Shown in pieces: positions 27,699 through 61,687 of a stretch of 64,000 nucleotides of DNA. The stretch's first letter is position 1, and each line of letters starts with the position of its first letter. The translations under genes and the position numbers were made by a program. The stretch spans positions 7,688,001-7,752,000 of the forward strand of contig CAVNZM010000002.1 of NCBI GenBank assembly GCA_963693365.1. Reading direction: 5' to 3'. A model generated the notes under the pieces. It did not search any database, was not told where the DNA came from, and saw nothing but the letters and a program-made list of their open reading frames with translations. This DNA is from Amoebidium appalachense. Its lineage: Eukaryota > Ichthyosporea.

Positions 27699-28427
27699 AG
27701 GGGGAGGGAAAGGGGTTGCACAGTATGCATGCCACAGCATGCGCGTGCGCACACAGTGTACCACCGGAGATGACACATTCAGGTGGCACAAAAGACAGAA
27801 ACACAAGTAGTAATTAGTAAATTGAATTTCGATATCTCGGTCTAATTCAACATGTGCTTCAGTAAACTCAACTCTACATCTAGTAAATCTGCGGATAGCA
27901 CAGCATTACTGCCCATAACTCAGATGCCACGGTCAAATTTAGTACTTACTAGTGACTCAAACATTCGAAGGCTTCAAGGCAATTTCTCGAAATTTCACAC
28001 CTGAGCTACATCTTGCAGGTGCAACTTTGTCCGACAATCAAGGCCCCAGCATTTTTGGATCTTGTTTTTTTCCTTGTGCGATTGTAGTATCAAAAAAAAA
28101 TAATAATGTCAACCGTGTCCTAATGAATTAGTATTGCCAGCCTATGTACGTAGTACTGGTAGTATTATGTAAACACAACTGATATTTCGTTTGTCTATGG
28201 TTACTTTTGCCAAGAAAACTAGTACTAACAACCATGTGCTGCCGGTCCATAAACGAACCAAGGCTCCAAGCAACTGTTTCAAGGAACACCACCAGCAGCA
28301 CTAGTGCTTTGCTTACATATCACATCACAGATCATATCATATATCATATCACACAGTATACGTCCGACTTAAAACACACTCAGATGTCGACGTCCACCAT
28401 ATACAGGCCTTGGCACCTGTTATTATT
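27241..28427. other. Repeat-rich then unique stretch, no gene seen
   Basis: Contains GT-rich DNA (27390-27530), a GGT/T-run/G-run block to 27698, then AT-richer unique DNA containing ATATCATATC words near 28335-28360. No exon recognised. Confidence 0.5.
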
Positions 28428-34563
<6,136 letters not shown>

Positions 34564-35599
34564 CTTGAACGGGAACAAGTGTGCAACGACGTGTGGTGGT
34601 GGTTACCAGTGGATTAGAATATCCGCTCGTGAGAAGCGAAAAGAAAAAAAAAATAGGTAAGGTTTGTTGAAGGTGCTGTTTTCAATGTTGCGAGGGTGGT
34701 GTGGTGCACCGGCCGGCAAGTTGTGCCGGGCCTGAGGGCGTGAGAGGTGAACAAAAGGTTCTGGCCCGGAACAGCCGTGGAGATATAGTAGCGTGACAAT
34801 CGACCAATTAGACGATGAAAGGGTTTAAGTTTTAAAAGACATTCATAATTTCTGCATGGGATGATTCTGCAGATGTATTAGTGCACCGTCTACAAAAGAA
34901 TAGCAAGTTTATTGAAAATAACATATTTTTCTACATTATAGCCTTAGAGTAATTATAGATAAAGCATTGGGAGATCTATATGTAATTATGAACGGCTTTT
35001 GGGCCTTGGAACTCTTGCCAAGTCCCAAAATGAACTAATCAACATCTTTCTGGCAATGAAAGGCTTTACCGTTTTTGGGGCAACAAGCCCAGCGGCCATA
35101 AATGGTAAAAGCGCCCAAAATTAGGCGCGAGCTCATTTTATTGGCTAATGTTGTGAGCCCTATGTGCTGATTGGATAAGCCACACTTTCTGGCGCCAAAT
35201 TCTGGCGCCGTGCCGGCGCCTTCGAAAAAAATCTCGGCCTGGGCCTGCCGACTCTTCTGGCCCGCGGCCTTCCCTCACTTTGCCTTTTCCCGGATTTTTT
35301 TTTTCCTTTCTTTTTTTTTTTTCTCCCTTCCTCTTGAGATTCTATTTCATACAATTAAATATATTTGCCTTTCTTTGGCACTGTACAACATGCACCTGCT
35401 TTATGGCTCCGATGTACAAATATTGTGGAGATCAAAACTTCACTCGGATTTCAGTTAACACTCGCTCGTCTCCCACCTCCCCACCTTTCTCTTGTCCCCT
35501 CGATTCCTCCACTATCCCTTTCAATTCTTTTTCTCCTTCGTGCCGCCCCTTCCTTCCTCTCTCGCTCCATTTTTCTCTTTATCTCTCTCTCTCTCTCTC

Positions 35600-35655
<56 letters not shown>

Positions 35656-35810
35656 TCTCTCTACTGAGGCTCTCACAGTCTTAGTCTGTCTCTCTCTCTC
35701 TCTCTTTCTCACTCTCTCTCTCTCTCTCTCTCCCCCCCCCCCCCCCTCTCTCTCTCTCTCGCTCTCTCTCTCTCTTTCTCACGCACACACACACACACAC
35801 ACTCTCTCTC

Positions 35811-35841
<31 letters not shown>

Positions 35842-36141
35842 TTTCTCTCCCTCTCCCTAAATTTCTCTATCGCGCCGCCCCCCCACCCCCCCCTCCCTCT
35901 CCCACTCTCGCTCCCTCTATGTGTTTCGGCCCCGGTCCTCCGTCCTGCCGAGGCTCTCTCTCGCCCTCTCTCCCTCTCACTCTCTTCTTTCTCTCTCTCC
36001 TCTCCCCCTTTCCTCTCTCTTCGAAGCTTCCTCTCTCACACACACACTCTCTCCCTTTCCATCTCTCCCCCTCACACACACACACATTCTCTCTCTCTCT
36101 CTCTCTCTCCCTCTCTCTCTCTGTGTGTGTGTGTGTCACTG

Positions 36142-36181
<40 letters not shown>

Positions 36182-36253
36182 GCTGGCTTGCTCGCTCTCT
36201 CTCTCAGGAGGCCCCCCTTCCTCCCTCTCTCCCTCCCTTCAACTCTTTCTCTC

Positions 36254-36294
<41 letters not shown>

Positions 36295-36806
36295 CCCGCT
36301 CTCGGCCCTTTCTCTCCTCTCTTACTCACACACTGTCTCTCTCCCTATATTAAGCCATTTCACACACACACACATTCGCGCGCGCGCGCGTTGACACACA
36401 CACACGGACACTGTGCAAACAGGGGTTGTACGTCGGGATATCAAACTGCATACCAACTCATAAATCATGGAAGCCCAGAAATTATTGATTTTAATGTAAT
36501 CTGGAGACTCAGTCGGTTACCATTTGCAGAAAATAAGGTATACGTGATACTTCACGGGGAAGCTAAAACTAAATAGTGAAAACCATTGTCACATGATATA
36601 GTATTCTGGCCATTTATAATCATTGATTAATTATAAGGGGATCATAATTCCTAGGCGAAAATGAACGGATCCGTATTCACAATTAAAATTAATGGCAGCA
36701 TTATATTGGCTGCTATAACAACTATCACATTCGCGTATGGCAACTGAGACGGGCCGAAGAAGACATCTCTGAGGCAAGCTCTGTGTGCGTGTGTGTGTGT
36801 GTGCGT

Positions 36807-36863
<57 letters not shown>

Positions 36864-37233
36864 TGCGCGCGTGCACACACACGCATGCGCGTCGGTGTGT
36901 TCCACGCATGCGTGCCCATGCGTGTGCGTATATATGTGTATGTGGCAAACGCATACCTGTGTTCTTGTAGGCGACCACCCACTTTTGACGGAGTGTGTGG
37001 AATGCTCCCACAACTACATACGGAAGAACAATCGATTTCAGCAGTAAAACAAAGCATAACTAACTAGCCTCTTAACCGGTCGACCATACATTATAAAATG
37101 TAAAAAAATGTAAATAAATATAAATCATAAATATATTTATATCTATATTCTACTCTCCCTCTCTCTCCCCCCCCCCCCCCTCTCTCTCTCTATACATATA
37201 TCATATATATATATATATCCACTGGTCCACCTG
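34564..37233. other. Intergenic region between CDCA7-like and GPCR genes
   Basis: Holds unique AT-rich DNA (34800-35100), the E2F/CCAAT cluster, then CT-rich and C-run DNA (35470-36300), a (GT)n tract (36780-36860), AT-rich DNA with runs of TA near 37190, and the 3' flank of the GPCR gene. No exon was recognised. Confidence 0.6.
35100..35222 (-). promoter_or_regulatory. E2F-like and CCAAT sites upstream of the CDCA7-like gene
   Basis: On the gene strand, TTTGGCGCC (35191-35199) matches the E2F consensus. Two CCAAT boxes follow at 35170-35174 and 35140-35144, and a near-match TTTTGGGCGC lies near 35112-35121. Three GGCGCC palindromes fall within 30 bp. The sites lie about 550-650 bp before the ATG. 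E2F plus CCAAT is the usual layout of cell-cycle promoters, which fits a CDCA7 gene. Functional use is inferred. Confidence 0.45.
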
Positions 37234-54548
<17,315 letters not shown>

Positions 54549-55212
54549 CCGGCATGCAGGACAACACCTGGCGTGTCTCTTTGAACCTTCGCTCAGAAAA
54601 AAGGTGATAGAGCTTAACAAAGAAAAGAAATATTTAAACGGGAACAGGGCAGTCGATGAGAACGGGACCCCAGGATCTAATCTAAACAGGAAAGGCTACC
54701 CACATCTTTCGTGTCCAAATCTGCTACTACCGCCTGGTGGAGGCTAAAAGACAAACTTCTAACAGATGATATAACAGGGAAAAGTGTGTGTGTGTGCTGT
54801 TCTTTATTAAATACATCACAATAGAACATTGACACCTAGACGACAAAAACACCCCTACAGGTTCTTCACAGAGAAGCCGGTCATCCAGGGGAATATCGAT
54901 CAAGTTCCCAAGGCGGTTAGTAAAATCATGCGTCCAAGCGTATGAAGTCATCAACTACATTCCAGGAGTACAATATTGTCTGCCCCTACTGTGTTGTTCC
55001 AGCGTTAATTAATATGTCCAAACACTAGAAGAACATGAACTAGATTCAGGTGATAGAAAGAACTAGTTTGTTGTAGTCAACAAGTTGTTTTGTGGCTTTC
55101 TGCTCGCCGCTCGGCTCCATGATCAACGTGAATCTCACATCTCGAAATTTCACGCCCTGGACATTTCTGCCAATCAGAATCCAGCAACGTTATAAGGGAT
55201 CTCAACGTTATT

Positions 55213-55255
55213 CCCAATCTCCTTCAGTGACAGGTTTCCTGTCAGGGAGATTGGG
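55213..55255. other. 17-bp hairpin
   Basis: The outer stem CCCAATCTCC (55213-55222) pairs with GGAGATTGGG (55246-55255). The inner stem TGACAGG (55228-55234) pairs with CCTGTCA (55238-55244). The loop is TTT, with one 5-nt and one 1-nt bulge. Confidence 0.8.
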
Positions 55256-55396
55256 TTTATTGGGGATAGGGGTTTGGGGGAAGGGGAGAGCGGGTCTCAC
55301 GTGAGATGCCAAGAGTGAATGTACAGCCAATCGGGTGCCAGTATCCATAGCAATCGGAGAACGCGGCGACCCAGTTTGAGTCTGATTGGCTGGAAC

Positions 55397-55547
55397 ATGT
55401 TTCAGCGAATCAAAGCGCTCGCTTCTTATGTTTCAGCGAATCAAAGCGCTCGCTTCTTACCGGAACATTCTGCAACATGTGCGTGTAATGTTCTGCAACA
55501 TGTGCGTGTCATTCGAGCTCTCACGCATATGTCAGCTGGAACATTCC
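55397..55547. promoter_or_regulatory. Short tandem duplications with GAANNTTC words
   Basis: A 31-bp unit (ATGTTTCAGCGAATC...) is repeated twice at 55397-55458, followed by TTCTGCAACATGTGCGTGT twice with 23-bp spacing. GAACATTC occurs at 55463 and 55539, the core of a heat-shock element. This could be an upstream control region for the GPCR gene, whose ATG lies about 0.9 kb away. Function is inferred. Confidence 0.35.
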
Positions 55548-55610
55548 ATGCGTCGTACTGAACAGATGCATGTGTGCACTCACGCGGCTATCGGCAGACA
55601 TCTTTGGATT

Positions 55611-55661
<51 letters not shown>

Positions 55662-55679
55662 GAGAGAGGGGGGGGGGGG

Positions 55680-55737
<58 letters not shown>

Positions 55738-55899
55738 AGAGAGAGAGAGAGCACTGAAATATAAGAAAAGAGAGAAAGAGCAAAGAGAGAGAGAGAGAGC
55801 ACTGAAATATAAGAAAAATAGAGGGAAATTTTCACAAACAGATTGCAGCAGGCATATGCGCAGTGATGACAGACGTCGACAGCTGTGCACGGCAACATC

Positions 55900-56238
55900 G
55901 AGGTTTTATTTGTGGAAATATTTGACATAAATATTTTTCTGGGTAAATACGTAGGATGGGTGTCCGATATCTACAGGCTTCGTTTCATGTTTTAGCAGTT
56001 CGCGTTCGGCTGCCCGCATACGGGCACCTATTAGCCGATCAAAACATCAGATTCCACAGATCACTAGACCGAGTTTGATTGGCTCAGGATAAGATTTCAC
56101 ATAACACTAGATCGGTTTTGATTGGCTCAGTTCGGTAGCCGTAGGTATATAAGCACGACAGTTTTTAGCAGATCAGCAAGCAACAACACATCTTCTGTGT
56201 TTAGCACCTACAGCTTTACAGCTATATTTTCTTTTTCA
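55900..56238 (+). repeat. Split direct repeat A1, with promoter
   Basis: Matches A2. It contains two GATTGGCTCAG words (inverted CCAAT boxes) and a TATATAA box at 56146-56152, about 120 bp before the gag ATG. It probably acts as the element's promoter. Confidence 0.9.
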
Positions 56239-56272
56239 TTCACTCTCCCTATCTTTCCGTCCGCCGGTCAGC

Positions 56273-57444
56273 ATGCCGCCGAAAAAGCGCCAGGCCTCAG
56301 CCACCGCCCCTGCCGCGGCACCCAAGCGCCTGACCCGCAGCGACCTCCGCCACAGGCTGACCAACGCTCCCGCGGACACTGACGCGCCTCCAGCGGCCCA
56401 TACCACCACGGACCCGGACCCGCCGGCTAGTCTCCCCTCCCCTCCTGAAATCCCCCCTCAGGCCCCGCCGTCCCCGCAGATGACTTCTCAAGACGCCGTC
56501 CTTGCCGCCCTCACCGCCATCAGCACCCAGATGGCTGGCGTCCTGGCTGCTCTCACCAACCGCGACCCTCCCGCGCCCCCCGCCGCGCCCTCCGCACCCG
56601 GGGAGGTTTCCCCGGGGCTGCATCTCGGCCCTGACCTAGACCTACCTGCCCTGCCCGCGCCCCCCATCACAGGTGAGAACACTGGCGACATTCAGCCGGG
56701 CACACTCCCACTTCCCCCCGCGGATGTGCTGGCAGATTTGCGCGCCAATCGTTTCGTCGACCTGTATAAGTTCACCCCCGCCGCCCTCCTGGCCCCATCC
56801 AAGAAAGGTCAGCATCTGCGCATGGCCGACGACGGCAGCATCGAGACTTTTCGCCAAGACAAACCCGTTCCCCTGCGTTCACTCGTCATTTGGATCCAAG
56901 CTTGGACCCATTACATGGCCGCCAAGCACCACCTCGGCCTCCCCACGGACAAAGACGTACTTTGGACTCAGCACATCACTCGCCTCAGCACCCGATACCC
57001 GTGGGCCCAGATCCACAATTATGACGTATACGCCCGAACCGTTGCCCACCAGCAGGGTCGGGCCCCGATCGAGTGTCCCAACCTGCTCGCCCAACTCCAC
57101 CAGGATCTCCTCCTGCCACCCACTCTGCTCATCCCGGACGCATGTCAGCGCTGTGGCTTCCCCGACCACCCCAGCGCGGCCTGCCCCATGTACCCCAAGC
57201 CCGGCTGTGGTCTTGACGGCTTTAAACCGCCCCACAAGCCCGGCGGGGGTCAAACCCCTAACCGCCCTGGCCCGCAACCCGGCCCGGCCAAACCGGCCCG
57301 ACCCGTGGATCTACCCGCGACGCACTTGGCAGGAATTTCCACATTAACGGTCGGTCCTGCGCTAAGCAGCCCTGCCCCTTCTCCCACGTGTGCCCGCTCT
57401 GCTCTGGCACACACCCCCGCAAAGACTGCAAGCTCAATGCCTAG
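56273..57444 (+). CDS. Gag-like ORF of the retrotransposon (frameshifted end)
   Basis: Starts at ATG 56273 (MPPKKRQASATAP), 34 bp after the end of A1. The N-terminal half is Pro/Ala-rich. The middle (about residues 150-310) is a folded-looking region (FVDLYKFTPAALL, SLVIWIQAWTHYMAAKH). A Cys/His motif CQRCGFPDHPSAAC sits near residue 290. Past about 57250 the original frame degenerates and runs on to a stop at 57493. A second knuckle-like motif, C-x4-C-x4-H-x2-C-x2-C-x3-H ending DCKLNA, is in another frame and stops at 57444. So a one-base loss or two-base gain lies between about 57230 and 57330 in a C-rich tract. Confidence 0.75.
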
Positions 57445-57746
57445 TCTACGCGCACACCCACACAGTGTCACACAGCTAGAACATAGGGGTTAGGAGCTAG
57501 GACACACGAGTACAGGGAAACGGAGCTCGGGAGAACGGGCCAATAGGGCTGAGTACAAAATTTTCGCAGGCCAACTACGGCGCCCGCGCGCGTCAAGAAT
57601 AAATGTCCCTACACAAAGACGTTTATTCTGGCCACTGCACATAATTTTACTCCCCCCCATCCCACGAGCCTCCCCCCCCCCCCTTACACTCACCTAGCAC
57701 TCCCTCCCCCCCCTTCTTCTACCTCTGTGTCCGCCCACACCCCCGC

Positions 57747-57842
57747 GTGCTCGGGCACATTCCCCTGCACAGGGCCCCGCTGCCCTCCCTGCCAACCCTC
57801 ACTCGGGCCCAGCTGCCCTACTCTAACCCCCCCGGGGCCCTG

Positions 57843-57878
<36 letters not shown>

Positions 57879-59559
57879 CTGCCGGGATCTCCCCGAGGGT
57901 GCCCCACCCTTGCTAACCACCCCTTCCCCCGAGGCTCAGACCCGGAGGCCCGCCCGCTGCCCCAGCACCACATTGACACCTCCCGCCTCCGGGAACTGCT
58001 GGCCTCCTACCCAGACCAATCATTCGCCGCACAACTCCTCCACGATGTCGAATTCGGTGTCGACATCGGCTATCGCGGCCCCTCCACCTCTCGGGTGGGC
58101 CCCAACCTACCCACCACCCCGGAGGCAGCTTCCGCTATCACGGCGGATATTGCCAAAGAGGTCGCCCTCGGCCATCTGCGCGGCCCCCTCTCCCCGGCCC
58201 AATTCTTTGACGAATTTCCGGTCCACCGTTCCTCCCCCATCGGCGCTGTTACCAAGAAAGGGAACCCCCCCCAAGTACCGTCGAATCCACCACCTCTCCT
58301 GGCCCCGGGGTAGCAGTGTCAATGACAGCATCACCTACCCCGACGAACTTCAGTACATTCGCGCCCGGGACGTCACCCAGCTCATTCTCGACGCAGGCCC
58401 CGGCTGCTACATGGCCGTGGCAGATGTGCAGGCTGCCTTCCGGCACATGCCCATCCGACCAGAAGACCATCACTTAATGGCATTCAAATGGCTGGGGCAT
58501 TTTTACGTTGAAACCAGACTGCCCTTCGGCCTGAAATCTAGCCCAGCCATCTGGGAACGGATCGCGGCCACCCTACAGTGGCTGGCACACCAGCACGGTA
58601 TTACCCTCATCCGCCACTACGTGGACGACTGGATTATAGTCGCCCCCACACAAGAGCAGTGCCAACGTCACCTCTCCACCTTCCTGCAACTCTGCCGAGA
58701 GCTGCACATTGCCATCTCCGAAGACAAGATGCAGGGCCCGGCTACCCGTGTCGTCTTCATCGGTATCGAATTCGACTCCATCGCCATGGAGGCACGAATC
58801 CCGGCTTCCAAGCTCTCGGACCTACTCGACCTCACTGCCCACCCAAAGCCCACCATCACCATTCGGGACCTCCAGTCCCTCCTCGGCAAACTCACCTGGT
58901 GTGCCCAGCTGGTTCCCCCCGGGAGGGCCTTCTCCCAGCGCCTATGGGCCCTTCTCCGGACCCACCCACACCTTGCCGGCCACCACCACATACGACTGAC
59001 TGCTGCCGCCCGGGCCGACATAGCCGAATGGCACCAGTTCCTCACATCATGGAATGGGGTGCACCTCATCACACCCCCCACATACACTACCCTGGCCACC
59101 GATGCTGCCGGATCGGTGGGTCTAGGAGGCCACTGGCTCGACCAATGGTTCTTCATGCCCTGGTCCCCCTCCACCCAAGCCCTCTATGCTCATGAGGGTA
59201 AACTCGGTTCTTCCGTCATCGAACTCCTGGCCATCGCAGCCGCCGTGGCCCTCTGGGCCCCCTCCTGGTCCACCCACCATGTCCGTATTTTATGCGACAA
59301 CACGGGTGCTGTGTCTGACCTGCACTCCCGGTCTTCCCCCCACCCCGTGATGGCCAAACTTATTCGGTTCATCACCCGCATGGAAATGCAATACCAATTT
59401 ACGTTACAGGCATCCTACCTACCAGGACCCCTCAACCATCTGGCCGATGCCATTTCTCGTAACCAACTTCCCCGGGCCCGACGACTCCGACCATCCCTGC
59501 AACCGGAGCCCTGCCCCTTCCCCTCCTGGGTCCATGAGTTCCTATCCCTTCCCTTGGGC

Positions 59560-59562
<3 letters not shown>
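57747..59562 (+). CDS. Reverse transcriptase-RNase H ORF (one frameshift)
   Basis: The early part reads in one frame to about 58265 (including RRHIDTSRL-like and SSPIGAVTKKGNP), then continues in the next frame after a C8 run (58265-58272) to a stop at 59562. One C too many explains it. Catalytic motifs are present: VADVQAAF (motif A Asp), GLKSSPAIW, and YVDDWIIV (motif C). RNase H follows with the acidic residues in TLATDAAGS, IELLAIAAAV, ILCDNTGAV and HLADAISR. It copies element RNA to DNA and removes the RNA strand. The start codon is uncertain; a 36-base C-run at about 57846-57877 interrupts the region ahead of the conserved part. Confidence 0.88.
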
Positions 59563-59591
<29 letters not shown>

Positions 59592-59622
59592 AGATCTCCC
59601 GTTCCGGAGCAACGCTGGCAGA

Positions 59623-60654
59623 TTGGCCCCCCACTTTGCTCCGGCCGAGCTGCTTCGAGCCACCACTACCCTGCAGGAATGCCAGGCCCTGAGTCTCAAC
59701 CTCGACTCTCGGGCCTTTTACTCCCGGGTGCAAAAAGTGTTCATCGATTTCTGTGTGGCATCTCGGCTGCAATCCCCCTCCGGGTCCTCCCTCCCGGCCT
59801 CCCCACACACCGTGCAACTTTTTCTCGCCTGGTGTGCCCAACGAGGGGTACAGGCCTCTTCCTTAACCGGCTACAATTCGGCCATCACCAGGCTCCACCT
59901 CGACATGGGCCTCCCTGCTCCCTACCCCCACGACAAGTCTCTGGCCTGGTTCCTACGGGGGGTGGGCAGATGGCAGCTTTCTCACAACATCCGACCCCGC
60001 TCATCCACCAGGGAACCCCTCCTGCCCTCCCACCTCAGCCTACTTCACGGCCAGTGCCCCACCAAGGCCTCCTCGGCCAATCTCCGGCTATGGACGGCCC
60101 TCATCGTCGGTTTCTGTGGTCTCCTCCGGTCAGGGGAATTTACCTCCAAGACCCTGACTTCTTTCGACCCGTCCCGTCACGTTAAACGGAAAGACGTGAC
60201 CTTCACCTACACCCCCACCGGTACTTTGTCCCATGCCACCCTCCACCTGCCAACCTCTAAGACGGATGTACAGGCCCGAGGTGTCAACGTCACTCTAGCT
60301 GCCCTGCCCCTCACCCACTTCTCCCCAGCCCATCTCCTCCGGCAGTTCCTGGATACAACGTCCGGTCAACCCGACGACCCCCTCTTCAGTCTCGGTGGCA
60401 TCCCCTACACCAAGAGTGCTTTCTCTGCCGACTTCCGTGCCCTCCTCTCCCGGGCAGGCCTCTCACCCTCCCGGTTTGCCGGACACAGCCTCCGCATCGG
60501 GGGGGCCACAGCACTGGCTGAGGCCGGGGTCGACGACTCCCGGATCAAACAACTCGGCAGGTGGTCCTCCGACTGTTTCCTGATCTATACCCGACTTCGT
60601 CCGGCCTCCATTGCTGCCACTACCACACGTGTATTCGCCTCTATTCTTAAGTGA
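59623..60654 (+). CDS. Tyrosine recombinase ORF
   Basis: About 343 residues, stop TGA at 60652. An N-terminal SAM-like part (FYSRVQKVFIDFC) precedes the catalytic domain: Arg in GFCGLLRSGEF, then GHSLRIGGATALAEAG (His-x-x-Arg), LGRWSSD and the nucleophile Tyr in LIYTRLRP. This is the DIRS/Ngaro pattern, with Trp in GRWSS where many recombinases have His. It integrates the circular DNA copy. It lies in the same frame as the RT ORF, separated by TAA (59560-59562) and a C-run to 59591. The first codon shown is not ATG; translation may depend on readthrough, reinitiation or an upstream start. Confidence 0.9.
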   Translation: MAPHFAPAELLRATTTLQECQALSLNLDSRAFYSRVQKVFIDFCVASRLQSPSGSSLPASPHTVQLFLAWCAQRGVQASSLTGYNSAITRLHLDMGLPAPYPHDKSLAWFLRGVGRWQLSHNIRPRSSTREPLLPSHLSLLHGQCPTKASSANLRLWTALIVGFCGLLRSGEFTSKTLTSFDPSRHVKRKDVTFTYTPTGTLSHATLHLPTSKTDVQARGVNVTLAALPLTHFSPAHLLRQFLDTTSGQPDDPLFSLGGIPYTKSAFSADFRALLSRAGLSPSRFAGHSLRIGGATALAEAGVDDSRIKQLGRWSSDCFLIYTRLRPASIAATTTRVFASILK

Positions 60655-60682
60655 AACCTTTGGAGCAAGCATACTGCTCTCG

Positions 60683-60771
60683 TGCCGTGGTTTACAACCA
60701 TTGCAGGTTCACTTTCGTCCAAGGGGATGTCCCCCTAGAGGCAACACACGTCCCGGAGTAGTTTTCATAGA
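60683..60771 (+). repeat. Split direct repeat B1
   Basis: TGCCGTGGTTTACAACC through GTTTTCATAGA, matching B2 at 61246-61334, and joined directly to A2. Confidence 0.92.
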
Positions 60772-61114
60772 GGTTTTATTTGTGGAAATTATTGACATAA
60801 ATATTTTTCTGGGTAAATACGTAGGATGGGTGTCCGATATCTACAGGCTTCGTTTCATGTTTTAGCAGTTCGCGTTCGGCTGCCCGCATACGGGCACCTA
60901 TTAGCCGATCAAAACATCACTGACAGATTCCACAGATCACTAGACCGAGTTTGATTGGCTCAGGATAAGATTTCACATAACACTAGATCGGTTTTGATTG
61001 GCTCAGTTCGGTAGCCGTAGGTATATAAGCACGACAGTTTTTAGCAGATCAGCAAGCAACAACACATCTTCTGTGTTTAGCACCTACAGCTTTACAGCTA
61101 TATTTTCTTTTTCA
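60770..61114 (+). repeat. Split direct repeat A2
   Basis: Matches A1 with an extra CTGACA-type 6-bp insertion. Its TATA box is at 61022-61028. It is followed by a 131-bp segment with an AATAAA signal at 61224-61229 before B2. Confidence 0.92.
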
Positions 61115-61245
61115 CCCACCCACCTACACCCTACACTCAACCCCCATTGATCCCCACATACGTGCTGTTTTTTCACGGGGCGAAGACTTCCCCCGTTTTT
61201 TGGGCACAAGGACCTCACGGATCAATAAATTGATGACTGGGGGCC

Positions 61246-61334
61246 TGCCGTGGTTTACAACCATTGCAGGTTCACTTTCGTCCAAGGGGATGTCCCCCTA
61301 GAGGCAACACACGTCCCGGAGTAGTTTTCATAGA
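61246..61334 (+). repeat. Split direct repeat B2 (right end)
   Basis: Matches B1; the element ends here at TTTTCATAGA, followed by TTCG and a T-run. Confidence 0.92.
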
Positions 61335-61383
61335 TTCGTTTTTTTTGGGGAGATAAGCGTCCATTGGGCCAATTAATCTGGGC

Positions 61384-61580
61384 GTGGTATTGGGTGCAGC
61401 AGTACGGTGTGACAGACAGGTGTGCGTGGTATTTGATGTACTTGCATCTTAAACGACAGTAATGGGCATGGTATTGGGTAACTGACGAGAGAGGGAGCCC
61501 GCACGCGTCACCAGGTGTTATAAGAACGTTAACACGTGCGCGTGCGTTTGCATTACGGCCATCATATGGGGCGTGGTATC
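61384..61580. promoter_or_regulatory. Four iterated GTGGTAT motifs
   Basis: GGCGTGGTATTGGGT-like words start (at GTGGTAT) at 61384, 61426, 61468 (ATGGTAT) and 61573: spacings of 42, 42 and 105 bp. GGGCGTGG resembles a KLF/Sp-type GC box. They lie between the retrotransposon and the Helitron-like ORF, 110-300 bp before its ATG. Confidence 0.5.
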
Positions 61581-61687
61581 GGGTATTTATAGTGCCCAAG
61601 TTGTACTAGTCAACTAGACACATGTCATTTTGCCGAACAATCCACTTAAGGAGGTTTCAGGGAGATTTTTCTTCATGAAAAAAAATA

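Larger units (their letters stand above)
54549..55899. other. GPCR 5' flank and retrotransposon left flank
   Basis: Contains unique DNA, a long hairpin (55213-55255), CCAAT words near 55325 and 55384, short tandem repeats (55397-55509), a GA/G-run block (55615-55750), and a duplicated unit GAGCACTGAAATATAAGAAA (near 55750 and 55798). No exon was recognised. Confidence 0.6.
55900..61334 (+). mobile_element. DIRS-order retrotransposon with split direct repeats (PAT/Ngaro type)
   Basis: Order is A1 (55900-56238), gag-like ORF, RT-RNase H ORF, tyrosine-recombinase ORF, B1 (60683-60771), A2 (60770-61114) and B2 (61246-61334). B1 abuts A2, as in split-direct-repeat elements that integrate through a circular intermediate by a tyrosine recombinase instead of an integrase. 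There are no LTRs and no integrase. A1 and A2 differ by one 6-bp insertion and very few other changes, and B1/B2 look identical over about 88 bp, which suggests recent insertion. The RT-RNase H frame has a single-base shift and the gag frame a second one, so this copy may be non-autonomous unless these are sequencing errors. Confidence 0.93.
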
